Origin: Dehalococcoidia bacterium | GTDB lineage: Bacteria > Chloroflexota > Dehalococcoidia > UBA3495 | Assembly (NCBI GenBank): GCA_028822675.1 | Contig: JAPKDE010000055.1 | Span: 1-12,171, forward strand | Length of the DNA stretch: 12,171 nt | Direction: 5' to 3' | Part shown: positions 1-6,675 of the stretch, in pieces | How positions within the stretch are numbered: position 1 is the first letter of the stretch | Layout: every line of letters starts with the position of its first letter | The notes under the pieces: model-generated | Seen by the model: only the letters and a program-made list of their open reading frames with translations | Database searches by the model: none | What the model was told of the DNA's origin: nothing | Position numbers and translations under genes: made by a program

Positions 1-719
1 ATATCCCTTTGGGAGAAAGCTGGAGCCTGGCCATGGTGGGTTACCGGTACATCTTCCACGGCAAGGCCGCCCACGCTGCGGCGGTCCCCCACGAAGGCAT
101 CAATGCGCTAAACGGCGTGATTCATCTATTCTCGGGAATAGACTCACTGCGCCAGCATCTCCGGGAAGACACGCGAATCCACGGCGTGATAACCGACGGC
201 GGACGCGCGCCCAACGTGGTGCCGGAGTACGCTGCCGCCAACTTTATGCTCCGCTGCCGCGACCGGGATTATCTAAGCGATGTGATCGTTGGTCGAGTGC
301 TGGCAGCGGCGGAAGGCGCGGCAGCCATGACCGGTTGTCGGCTAGAAGTCCAGGAGTATTACCCGTTCTACGAGAACGTGCGGCCAAACGCGGTGATTGC
401 TGACCTGCTGTTGAACAATGCCGGCATGTCTGGCTTGAAGCTGGACGAGCCGTTTCCGGGTCGCCAGGGTAGTGCGGCCTCCACTGATTTTGGCAACGTG
501 AGCCAAGCCCTGCCTTCCTATGAACTGCGGTATGCGGTGAGCGAGACGCCAGTCGCGTCCCATTCTCGGGAAATGACTGAGACGGCAACCACGGCTTACG
601 CCCTAGACGCAGCGATCAATGTGGCGAAGACCATGACTCTGACCGCCTGTGACCTTCTGCTTGACCCCAGTCTGCTGGCCGCAGCCAAGGCCGACTTTGA
701 AAAACGCAGCCAAGCCTAG
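1..719 (+). CDS. M20 family amidohydrolase, 5'-truncated by the window
   Basis: C-terminal part of a zinc-type M20 peptidase/amidohydrolase, closest in feel to the M20D branch (AbgB/PM20D2-like amide hydrolases that cleave acylated amino acids or aminobenzoyl-glutamate-type amides in the cytosol). The frame is open to the left edge; TTG at 9 is only an internal codon, because the conserved N-terminal metal-binding half lies upstream. Counting from that TTG, residues about 12-105 form the inserted dimerisation domain, opening with FHGKAAHAAAVPHEGINAL. The chain then returns to the catalytic domain with STDFGNVSQALPS (158-170) and a conserved His at 185 in SHSREM, the usual position of a late metal ligand. 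It ends at TAG 717-719. The next gene begins 40 bp downstream on the same strand, so co-transcription is likely. Family assignment is secure; the substrate is unknown. Confidence 0.88.
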   Translation, partial: IPLGESWSLAMVGYRYIFHGKAAHAAAVPHEGINALNGVIHLFSGIDSLRQHLREDTRIHGVITDGGRAPNVVPEYAAANFMLRCRDRDYLSDVIVGRVLAAAEGAAAMTGCRLEVQEYYPFYENVRPNAVIADLLLNNAGMSGLKLDEPFPGRQGSAASTDFGNVSQALPSYELRYAVSETPVASHSREMTETATTAYALDAAINVAKTMTLTACDLLLDPSLLAAAKADFEKRSQA

Positions 720-759
720 TCCAGGCATACCGCGGAGACTATTTTATTAACTTAGGTGA

Positions 760-1578
760 GTGACTTTGGAGTACCGCAAGCTTGGAAAACTGGACGTCTC
801 GGTGATTGGCCTGGGAACACTACGGGCATTTGACGTTACTGACGAAGCCGACCTGGTGCAGCGCCGTGAGATTATCGACAACCTGCTATCCAATGGCATT
901 AACTTCATCGACTCTGCGGCCATGTACGGCGCGTCTGAGAAAGCTGTTGGAGTCACGATTGAGGGCAAGCGCGACCAGTTTTTTCTGGCGACTAAAGTGC
1001 GAATCGAAGGCAAAGAGGCCGGTGAACAGCAGATTTCCCAGTCATTTGAGAACTTCGGAGTTGACTACATAGACCTGTTCCAAGTGCACAACCTGATTGA
1101 CACCCAGACCCACCTGCCGACATTGGAACGACTGAAAGAAGAGGGCAAGATTGGCATGATTGGGGTCACCGCTATGGTGGATGAAGCATATCCGGAGATC
1201 ATGGATATCATGCGCAGTGGCCGAATAGACACGGTGCAGATTCCCTACAACGTGGTTCAGCGAACAGTCGAGGAAGGAATACTGCCGCTGGCAGAAGAAC
1301 TAGGCATTGGCATTATGGTTATGGAGCCGCTTAAGAAAGGCCGCTACGTCAAAGAACTGAAGGGTGAACCGGATCTCACACCACTGAAAGAGTTTGGCGT
1401 TGAGACCTGGGCCCAAGCGCTGCTGTCTTGGGTGGTATCAGACCCCAGAGTTAGCATCACGATTCCGGCCACTTCACGCCCGGAACGCATCAACGAAAAC
1501 GCCGTGTCAGGCAACTTGGGTATCATGCCCCAGGAATTGCGCGACTACGTCCGAGAAGAAACCGTCCGCCTACTCTAA
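760..1578 (+). CDS. Aldo/keto reductase family oxidoreductase
   Basis: NAD(P)H-dependent TIM-barrel reductase of carbonyl compounds, presumably cytosolic. The complete AKR catalytic tetrad is visible: Asp51 and Tyr56 in NFIDSAAMYGASE, Lys79 in FFLATK, and His110 in YIDLFQVHNL. The N-terminus (EYRKLGKLDVSVIGLGT) is typical of the family. At 272 residues it is somewhat shorter than the common 300-330-residue bacterial AKRs but has no obvious gap. The start used is GTG at 760; TTG at 766 is an equally credible start, because an AGGTG-type ribosome site at 754-758 sits better in front of it and the family often starts close to the EYR. It follows the M20 gene by 40 bp and probably shares its transcript. 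The substrate is not determinable; reduction of an aldehyde released by a neighbouring pathway is possible but speculative. Confidence 0.9.
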   Translation: MTLEYRKLGKLDVSVIGLGTLRAFDVTDEADLVQRREIIDNLLSNGINFIDSAAMYGASEKAVGVTIEGKRDQFFLATKVRIEGKEAGEQQISQSFENFGVDYIDLFQVHNLIDTQTHLPTLERLKEEGKIGMIGVTAMVDEAYPEIMDIMRSGRIDTVQIPYNVVQRTVEEGILPLAEELGIGIMVMEPLKKGRYVKELKGEPDLTPLKEFGVETWAQALLSWVVSDPRVSITIPATSRPERINENAVSGNLGIMPQELRDYVREETVRLL

Positions 1579-1601
1579 CCTCAACCATCACGACCAATAA
1601 T

Positions 1602-1625
1602 CCCATCCCCCTCGCATGGGGAGGG
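1602..1625. repeat. GC-rich imperfect hairpin in the convergent spacer
   Basis: CCC-A-TCCCC at 1602-1610 can pair with GGGGAGGG at 1618-1625, leaving one bulged A and a 7-nt loop. It lies 23 bp past the aldo/keto reductase stop but no T-run follows on either strand, so it is a poor intrinsic terminator. Its GC-rich, low-complexity character resembles interspersed palindromic repeats seen in many environmental genomes. Recurrence elsewhere in the genome cannot be tested from this window. Confidence 0.5.
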
Positions 1626-1721
1626 CTAGGGGCTATCTCGCCTCAACCAGGACAGTTGAACAGACCTACGATGAACCGCCTGAGTATCGGATCGCTCATT
1701 TGAAACTGAACTGTTGAGTGG

Positions 1722-1741
1722 ATTTCCGCGTTCGCGGGAAT
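1722..1741. repeat. Palindromic element of the ATTCCCGC...GCGGGAAT type
   Basis: ATTTCCGC (1722-1729) pairs with GCGGGAAT (1734-1741) through eight base pairs including one G-T, around a 4-nt GTTC loop. Flanking bases read GTGG before and GACGG after. Hairpins with this ATTCCCGC/GCGGGAAT arm are a recurrent interspersed-repeat type in bacterial genomes. There is no T-tract, so I do not call it a terminator. Confidence 0.55.
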
Positions 1742-1789
1742 GACGGATGGAGAGATCGGTAGCACGGTGCTCCAAAATCGCTCGTCGTT

Positions 1790-1805
1790 GGCCTGTCGAA
1801 AGGCC
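1790..1805. repeat. Short perfect inverted repeat GGCCT-N6-AGGCC
   Basis: GGCCT at 1790-1794 pairs with AGGCC at 1801-1805 around the loop GTCGAA. It lies 29 bp beyond the stop codon of the convergent - strand gene and lacks a T-tract. It resembles the CCTGTCGAA-containing small repeats scattered in some bacterial genomes. With the two upstream hairpins it makes three unrelated palindromes in about 200 bp. The rest of 1579-1833 holds nothing else I can identify. Confidence 0.4.
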
Positions 1806-1833
1806 GCAGAAGTCTAGCTGCTTTCGGAGACTA

Positions 1834-2580
1834 TTACGCCAACTGACCTATGTACTCCTGGAACTTGGCAATGGCCAGCTCTTCAGGGCGGCCAATGTAA
1901 TACCGGAGGCCTTGCGAGTACACGTGTATCTCTTGGGGGTGGATTGGCAGTGGAATGGCGGGTCCTTTCACGCGGTAAAGCCCGTCAGCCCAGTCTTGTA
2001 AGCTTGTGTAGAGGGAATCTTCAAGCACCAAGGCTTCCTGCCGATCAACGTCGTTTCTGACGACCCACCTCGCGAAGACGAAGGGCAATTTAGTCCACTG
2101 CGCCCATTCTTCGCCCAGGTCATAGATATGAGGGTGTTCCCGCAGTCCGCGGCGGTGTCGCAATCCCAGGTTGCCCACTAATAGACGTGCGTCATGGTCT
2201 TCATCTCCGGCAACGTAGGCCGTTGGTTTGACCCCGTGTTTCACTTCCAGAAGCACCTGAAGCAGCTTGACCGACGTGGGATCTTCCGAAGGTACTGCTA
2301 CAGTTTTGCCAGCCAGGTCTTCTATGGGTAGCTTGGAGTGGAGTTTGACGCTGCCCGCCTGAGCAACGGTGGCCAGGCAAAACCCGCCCAGCACCCGCAT
2401 GCTGTCGTGCAGGTCAAACGTGTCTACCAGAGGGACCAGGCCGCCCTGTATCTGGTTTTCCGCGATTGCCGGCGTCAACTTGTTGGGTGGCAGCTCCACA
2501 ACTCCAATCCCACGTTTATCCATATCAAAATACATAGGCTCGGAGCTTAAATACGGGGTTCTTCCCACTGTGATCGGCAC
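1834..2580 (-). CDS. MqnA/MqnD-family protein (menaquinone-biosynthesis fold), substrate uncertain
   Basis: Member of the family (Pfam VitK2_biosynth) that includes MqnA, which dehydrates chorismate to 3-[(1-carboxyvinyl)oxy]benzoate in the futalosine menaquinone route, and MqnD. The fold is related to periplasmic binding proteins, but no signal peptide is present, so it should be cytosolic. Visible family marks: VGRTPYLSSEP at the N-terminus, matching the usual xVGxxxYLNxxP; VPSEDPTSVKLLQVLL (97-112); DARLLVGNLGLRHR (130-143); and the very characteristic YDLGEEW then LPFVFARW (153-172). The usual IGD reads VGN here. At 248 residues it is slightly short for MqnA (about 270-290). The start is GTG 2580; the frame closes upstream at about 2607 with no ATG, and the Shine-Dalgarno is weak. 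No other mqn gene is nearby, so a true MqnA role is plausible but unproven. Confidence 0.8.
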   Translation of the reverse strand: MPITVGRTPYLSSEPMYFDMDKRGIGVVELPPNKLTPAIAENQIQGGLVPLVDTFDLHDSMRVLGGFCLATVAQAGSVKLHSKLPIEDLAGKTVAVPSEDPTSVKLLQVLLEVKHGVKPTAYVAGDEDHDARLLVGNLGLRHRRGLREHPHIYDLGEEWAQWTKLPFVFARWVVRNDVDRQEALVLEDSLYTSLQDWADGLYRVKGPAIPLPIHPQEIHVYSQGLRYYIGRPEELAIAKFQEYIGQLA

Positions 2581-2605
2581 GTAGTAACACCGCTTGAAGG
2601 TTTCT

Positions 2606-2641
2606 TAGAGAAAAATAGGGCCTCGAAATTCGAGGCCCTAT
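2606..2641 (-). terminator. Strong intrinsic terminator after the NHL gene
   Basis: A near-continuous palindrome, ATAGGGCCTCG (2615-2625) paired with CGAGGCCCTAT (2631-2641) around an AAATT loop. Read on the - strand it is followed directly by TTTTTCTC (2615-2608), a classic U-run. It lies 47 bp past the stop of the NHL-repeat gene and closes the DUF1800-DUF1501-NHL operon. On the + strand the tail (TCGTTTT) is weaker. Only about 25 bp separate its tail from the GTG of the next - strand gene. Confidence 0.9.
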
Positions 2642-2687
2642 CGTTTTGCTAGTTTAGGACTGCGTCAGCCGGATTCATTGGTTCCGC

Positions 2688-3716
2688 TTAGAGACGAGGA
2701 CCAGCGAAGGTGGGTGACTGAGTCTTATAGACTTGGATGCGGTTCCTGGCCGACTCAGGGACGAAGATGTTTCCTTCATCGTCCACGGTCACGCCAGTGG
2801 GACCCCAAAAGTCTTTTTCGCGTTCAAGACCTTGGGCACGGTCACGCTCGCCCCACATTTCGGCGTTGGCGTCGAGTTTGTCCTGAGCCCATTTTGAAAG
2901 GCCGGCTTCACCGGTCTTTAGGTCCACGAAGTTGCCGTTCTCGTCAAAGATCTGAAGACGGTTGTTCAACCAGTCAGAGACGTAGATTACGCCGTCCAGG
3001 TCAACTGCAACGCCGGTAGGACGATTGAATTCACCCTCGCCGTCACCGGTGGAGCCAAACTTCATCAAGAAGGTGCCATCCGGGCTGAACTTCTGGATTC
3101 GGTCGTTTCGCCAGTCAGCGATGTAGATGTCACCAGCCTGGTCAATTGTAATGCCCCAAGGCATGTCGAACTGACCGTCGCCACTGCCATAAGTGCCGAA
3201 CTGGGCGAGGTATTTGCCGTCTTTGTTGAACTTCTGGACGCGGTGGTTGCCGCTGTCCACTATGTACAGATTGTCGTCAGCGTCAAAGGACATGCCCGAA
3301 GGCCGGTCCAATTCGCCATCTCCGGTACCAGTTTTCTCTTCCCATTTACCCAGGAAGTCGCCGTCCTTGGAGAAGGAGGAGATTCTATTCAGCCATTCGT
3401 CGCTGATGAAGAGGTTCTCCTGGCTATCAAGGGCGATGGAGGTGGGCCAAACTAGAGACCCGTCATCCATATTGAACTGGTGGGGGCCTTGGTAGGTTAC
3501 GCCCCTGGCGAAGGTCGAAATGTATTCTTCGTCTGTGGTGCAGACGGTAACTCGGACGCCCTCTGGGCGGAATTCTGTGCCACGGCAGAGGACATACATG
3601 ATGCCTTCTTTGCCACGGGCGACGTTTACCGGATAGTTGAATCCGGGGCCAAACTGCTCACCGCGTCCAATGGTCTTGGAGTATTGAACGTTGATATGTG
3701 AAATCTCTGTTGTCAT
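2688..3716 (-). CDS. NHL-repeat beta-propeller protein
   Basis: A six-bladed NHL propeller of 342 residues, a scaffold for protein, RNA or ligand binding rather than a recognisable enzyme. Blades are seen near residues 28-62, 89-125, 137-172, 185-220, 231-266 and 304-331, each with the P-x-G/S-[IV]-x-[FVIL]-D ... [IL]-[YF]-[IV] ... N-R-[ILV] pattern, for example PWGITIDQAGDIYIADWRND. Between blades 5 and 6 lies a charged, probably helical insertion (about 268-303, rich in Lys, Glu, Asp and Arg). There is no N-terminal signal peptide or transmembrane segment, so it looks cytosolic, unlike many secreted NHL proteins. The ATG at 3716 is preceded by GAGGAAAT, a good ribosome site. It is the third gene of a - strand operon, 49 bp after the DUF1501 gene, and is followed by an intrinsic terminator. 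Its function is unknown. Confidence 0.88.
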   Translation of the reverse strand: MTTEISHINVQYSKTIGRGEQFGPGFNYPVNVARGKEGIMYVLCRGTEFRPEGVRVTVCTTDEEYISTFARGVTYQGPHQFNMDDGSLVWPTSIALDSQENLFISDEWLNRISSFSKDGDFLGKWEEKTGTGDGELDRPSGMSFDADDNLYIVDSGNHRVQKFNKDGKYLAQFGTYGSGDGQFDMPWGITIDQAGDIYIADWRNDRIQKFSPDGTFLMKFGSTGDGEGEFNRPTGVAVDLDGVIYVSDWLNNRLQIFDENGNFVDLKTGEAGLSKWAQDKLDANAEMWGERDRAQGLEREKDFWGPTGVTVDDEGNIFVPESARNRIQVYKTQSPTFAGPRL

Positions 3717-3765
3717 ATTTCCTCACAGAGTTAAATTCTGTAATTTGGTTTTAAATATATGCCGG

Positions 3766-4899
3766 TTAGACGAATGCCAGTTGTTCGAACTCGCCGCCAA
3801 CTATGGGCTTGGCATCGAGGCCCATCCATTTTTCCAAGATGGTGGAGTAGACGCTACGGAAGTCAGTGTTGAACTGCAGGTCTCCGGCATCCAGCGCGTT
3901 TGCTTCCAAGGAAGGATACTCACCGTAGAGTCCGCCCTTTACCCGGTCTCCGATGATGAAGCAGTGTCCACCAGCTCCATGGTCGGTGCCGGAGCCGTTG
4001 TCCTTGACGCGGCGGCCAAACTCGGAGAAGACCAATAGAATCACATCTTCCCCTGCGTTGTGCTCTTTCAGGTCGTCATAGAAGTCGCCGACGGCTTGGC
4101 TGGTCTCTCTCCAAAGCCTGGTGTGGTTGGCGAGCTGACCGGCGTGGGTGTCAAAGCTGTTGAAAGGTGCTGTGGTGTACAGAACCCTGGTGCCGAAGCC
4201 TGCTAAGTGTGTCTGGACAATGTTACGCATGTACTGGCTGACAGTGTCTGAGCCGTACTCAACCGTTGAGGAATACATCGCAGGCGCTTCGCTCAGGATG
4301 TCGGCGCCCTTGAGCGCGTCCAATCCTGTGTGAGCCAGATAGTCCATCACCGGACCGGTTCCGATCATTGGAGTGTAGACCTTGGAGAATACGTCCAACG
4401 CCTTTAGGCGCTGGTCAACATCATCAATGCCGGTGAGAACACCGTAGGTCTCCAGGTTGCCAACAGAAGCTGCAGCTACTCCCGGCGCCGCGAGGGCTCG
4501 GGGCAGGCCGCGTCCGAAGTTCACCGCAGTTAAAACGTTTTCGCCCTGGGGATCAAGATCCCGGACAACACGGCCCAGCCAGCCTTCATCACCAATCTTG
4601 GTGGGCTCGCAGGTGTGCCAAATGTCCATGGAGCGGAAGTGGGATCGGCTACCGGTGGGATAACCAACTCCTTGGATTACGGCCATATGACCTTCGTCAT
4701 AAATCTTTTTCATGGGACCCATGTTGGGGTTGAACCCAACCTGGTCGTTGATTTGCAGTACTTGGTCTTGAGGGACTACCACCGAATTGCGATTGTCATA
4801 ATAATTGGGGTCGCCGTGAGGAATCACTGTGTTTAGTGCGTCATTCCCGCCAGCTAACTGAAGAACCACCAATACCGGGTCTTTCTTCGTAGATGTCAT
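3766..4899 (-). CDS. DUF1501 family protein
   Basis: A DUF1501 protein of 377 residues; the family falls in the alkaline-phosphatase/sulfatase-like fold superfamily and has no settled biochemical role. Marks in order: LQLAGGNDALNTVIP (13-27, the usual LxxxGGxD opening), GSRSHFRSMDIWHT (83-96), FNSFDTHAGQ (246-255), then SEFGRRVKDNGSGTDHGAG (292-310), whose Asp and His residues suit a metal site. The C-terminus has DFRSVYSTILEKWMG (346-360). Many family members carry a Tat leader before this core; here the chain starts only about six residues before it (MTSTKKDP), so no export signal is present. The ATG at 4899 follows GGAG with an 8-nt spacer. It sits 121 bp after the DUF1800 gene and 49 bp before the NHL gene. 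DUF1800 and DUF1501 genes are commonly neighbours, which supports a joint function. Confidence 0.9.
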   Translation of the reverse strand: MTSTKKDPVLVVLQLAGGNDALNTVIPHGDPNYYDNRNSVVVPQDQVLQINDQVGFNPNMGPMKKIYDEGHMAVIQGVGYPTGSRSHFRSMDIWHTCEPTKIGDEGWLGRVVRDLDPQGENVLTAVNFGRGLPRALAAPGVAAASVGNLETYGVLTGIDDVDQRLKALDVFSKVYTPMIGTGPVMDYLAHTGLDALKGADILSEAPAMYSSTVEYGSDTVSQYMRNIVQTHLAGFGTRVLYTTAPFNSFDTHAGQLANHTRLWRETSQAVGDFYDDLKEHNAGEDVILLVFSEFGRRVKDNGSGTDHGAGGHCFIIGDRVKGGLYGEYPSLEANALDAGDLQFNTDFRSVYSTILEKWMGLDAKPIVGGEFEQLAFV

Positions 4900-4950
4900 T
4901 CTTTAATCTCCATTTACTTGTCGGACCAATCTTCCTGACTCGGGTCCGAG

Positions 4951-4984
4951 GCTGCCCAGCCGTCTTATGGCAGGCCTGGGCAGC
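4951..4984 (-). other. Intercistronic hairpin between the DUF1800 and DUF1501 genes
   Basis: GCTGCCCAG (4951-4959) is perfectly complementary to CTGGGCAGC (4976-4984), with a 16-nt loop. A second inverted repeat, TCGGACC (4921-4927) with GGTCCGA (4943-4949), lies immediately downstream on the - strand. Neither is followed by a T-run in the transcribed direction, so they are better explained as RNA-processing or stabilising structures inside the operon than as terminators. Role inferred; the pairing itself is visible. Confidence 0.5.
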
Positions 4985-5020
4985 GTCAATTCAAAATTCC
5001 GTGTCCGCCTAAGCGATTGT

Positions 5021-6427
5021 CTAGGCGAAGAGATACTCAGTGGTGGCGACAATGGACTGGAGCATAGTACCAACTCGTAAGGAGAATTCCTCCGAGTCGG
5101 TGCGAAGCTCGCCTTCGCTGTTAGCCAGTTCCAGCAGCTGCTTCCGAGTCTCGTCGGCCAATTGGTAGGCACCTAAGTTCTCAAGGCAGCCGTCAACCAA
5201 CTGTTCTGCAGTCAACACGGGGCCGATAGCGCTCATGCGGTTGATGATGTTCTTAACGCCAGCGTGGCTGGTGTTACCAACCTGGTCGGCGGTGAAGTTG
5301 ATGCGCTCAACCAGTGTTCCGGAGTCAATCCACTCACGACCGGTATGCCAACCCTCAACTGTGGGCGGGTTAAGCAAATCCTGGCCCATGTACCGAATGT
5401 TCATTGTCATTAGGTCAAGGCCGGGCCGAGGGAACTTGAAGTCTCCCACCAACTTGAGGGTGCCGATCACAGTCTCCGCCGGGCTCTTCACCTTGGCGAA
5501 AGTGGCTTCCTTGAAGAAGTCAGACTTGAACAACACTCTTAGCATGGCGGTGATGTTGTAGTTGGAGCGGAAATATTCTTCTTCCAGCAGCTTGATGGCT
5601 TCGATGTTCTGGGGAGGAGTGTCTTTCCAAGCAGGAACCTGAACGTCGTCGGCTACGAAGAAGTTGTAGAGGTGGCGAGCAACGAACCGGGCGGTGGCCG
5701 GCTGCTTCACAATGATGTCTACGATGTCTTCACCGTTGAAGTTCCCGGTCTCGCCCAGGAATGTCTTCTCTTCGTTGTCATGGTCGCGGGGGTCGAACAT
5801 GAACTTTGCGTCGTATTTACCGTATGGGTAGCGAGGGATTGAGTTGGTCACGGTCCAGCCGGTGAAGGCCCGGGCAGCTTCCTTTACATCATCTTCGCTG
5901 TAGTTGAAATCGCCGTCCATGCCTACGCCAAGGGAGAACAGTTCCAGGAGTTCCCGGCCCCAGTTCTCGTTGATGGCGCCTTTATGGCTCATGCAGTTGT
6001 CCAAGTAGAAGACCATGGCCGGGTCTTTGGACAAGCCCTTTAGTAGCTCGTGGAAGCTGCCCATGCCTACAGTCCGGAACATGTCTAATTCAGCGGCCTG
6101 TTGCTTGGGGTACTCACATTTGGCGTGACCAGTGACCAAAACGCAGTGCCAGAAGAGAGCAATCTTCTCTTGAAGGGGGCGCTTGGAGTTGATCATGCGG
6201 AAGGTCCACTCTTCTTGTTGTCCTTCCAAACCAGCCTGGGCGAACCAGTCCGCCTTGTAGCGCATCATCAGGTCGCGCTCCATAGGAGGCTGGGACTCAG
6301 GATTTAGCAATTCTTCAACAGTTGCATCGTACCCTTTAGCAGCCCTTGCCTGTAATTCTTCCAGCGGGGCGCCAAAACCGGCGCGGCGCATCAGATGTGC
6401 GATTTGTGAAATTTCTTGTTCAGACAA
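5021..6427 (-). CDS. DUF1800 family protein
   Basis: A DUF1800 protein of 468 residues, typical for the family, whose biochemical role is not established. Marks: HLMRRAGFGAP (11-21), the standard opening; PLQEKIALFWH (84-94); NWGRELLELFSLGVG (155-169); YSEDDVKEAARAFTGW (176-191); FDPRDHDNEEKTFLG (211-225); KQPATARFVARHLYNFFV (241-258); LLNPPTVEGWHTGREWID (351-368); and a C-terminal helical segment ending YLFA. The start is TTG 6427, fixed by an excellent ribosome site GGGAGGA (6433-6439) 5 nt upstream and by the family opening at residue 11; no signal peptide is encoded. It is the first gene of the three-gene - strand operon, with the DUF1501 partner next. A plausible sigma70-type promoter lies about 170 bp upstream, which implies a long leader. 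Family assignment is secure; function is unknown. Confidence 0.92.
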   Translation of the reverse strand: MSEQEISQIAHLMRRAGFGAPLEELQARAAKGYDATVEELLNPESQPPMERDLMMRYKADWFAQAGLEGQQEEWTFRMINSKRPLQEKIALFWHCVLVTGHAKCEYPKQQAAELDMFRTVGMGSFHELLKGLSKDPAMVFYLDNCMSHKGAINENWGRELLELFSLGVGMDGDFNYSEDDVKEAARAFTGWTVTNSIPRYPYGKYDAKFMFDPRDHDNEEKTFLGETGNFNGEDIVDIIVKQPATARFVARHLYNFFVADDVQVPAWKDTPPQNIEAIKLLEEEYFRSNYNITAMLRVLFKSDFFKEATFAKVKSPAETVIGTLKLVGDFKFPRPGLDLMTMNIRYMGQDLLNPPTVEGWHTGREWIDSGTLVERINFTADQVGNTSHAGVKNIINRMSAIGPVLTAEQLVDGCLENLGAYQLADETRKQLLELANSEGELRTDSEEFSLRVGTMLQSIVATTEYLFA

Positions 6428-6474
6428 TCGTTTCCTCCCAACTCAACAATTTGGCGGTATCCATCTGGGGTAAT

Positions 6475-6504
6475 ACTCGGGAAAATATTTTACGGTTTCC
6501 GAGT
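6475..6504. promoter_or_regulatory. Operator-like nested palindrome in the DUF1800 leader
   Basis: ACTCGG (6475-6480) and CCGAGT (6499-6504) form a perfect inverted repeat with an 18-bp centre that itself contains the 10-bp palindrome AAAATATTTT (6482-6491). It lies in the untranslated leader, 48-77 bp before the TTG start of the DUF1800 gene. It could be a repressor site or an RNA hairpin; nothing in the window identifies a regulator. Confidence 0.35.
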
Positions 6505-6600
6505 GATAATGAGTTCAAAGTGAGCTTGATTCGAAGGTGTCTGCCAGGATTCGTAAACATATAACAAACTGTAACCATCTCACGCCTAAACCACCAGCGC

Positions 6601-6629
6601 ATCATAATACTAGCCCCGCCAATCGTCAA
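6601..6629 (-). promoter_or_regulatory. Candidate sigma70-type promoter for the DUF1800 operon
   Basis: On the - strand, TTGACG (complement of 6624-6629) and TATGAT (complement of 6601-6606) are separated by exactly 17 bp; each hexamer matches consensus at five of six bases. Initiation would fall near 6594, giving a leader of about 165 nt. The -35 box sits in the loop, and the 17-bp spacer contains one arm, of the inverted repeat 6612-6645. Confidence 0.5.
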
Positions 6630-6651
6630 TAAAATTGGCGGGGCTTTATTT
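6612..6651 (+). terminator. 12-bp perfect stem-loop with U-rich tail on the + strand
   Basis: AGCCCCGCCAAT (6612-6623) pairs perfectly with ATTGGCGGGGCT (6634-6645) around a 10-nt loop, followed on the + strand by TTATTTA. By structure it is an intrinsic terminator for rightward transcription, yet both flanking genes run leftward. On the - strand the sequence after the stem (AGTATTATGATG) has no T-run, so it would only weakly end the ThDP transcript. Because it overlaps the candidate DUF1800 promoter it may instead be an operator. Confidence 0.55.
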
Positions 6652-6675
6652 ACTGAACCAATAGTAACCTTATGG

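Noticed and set aside
1602..1625. Hairpin as terminator of the aldo/keto reductase gene
   Set aside because: No T-run follows on either strand and the stem is bulged.
4903..5172. A - strand frame with Arg-Arg pairs just before DUF1501, considered as a displaced Tat leader
   Set aside because: It is another frame of the DUF1800 3' end, ends at a stop before the DUF1501 start, and lacks the hydrophobic segment and cleavage site of a Tat signal.
6420..6629. A 69-residue - strand open frame overlapping the DUF1800 start
   Set aside because: No family resemblance. It overlaps the strong DUF1800 ribosome site and TTG start, and runs through promoter-like and palindromic sequence; it is best read as leader.
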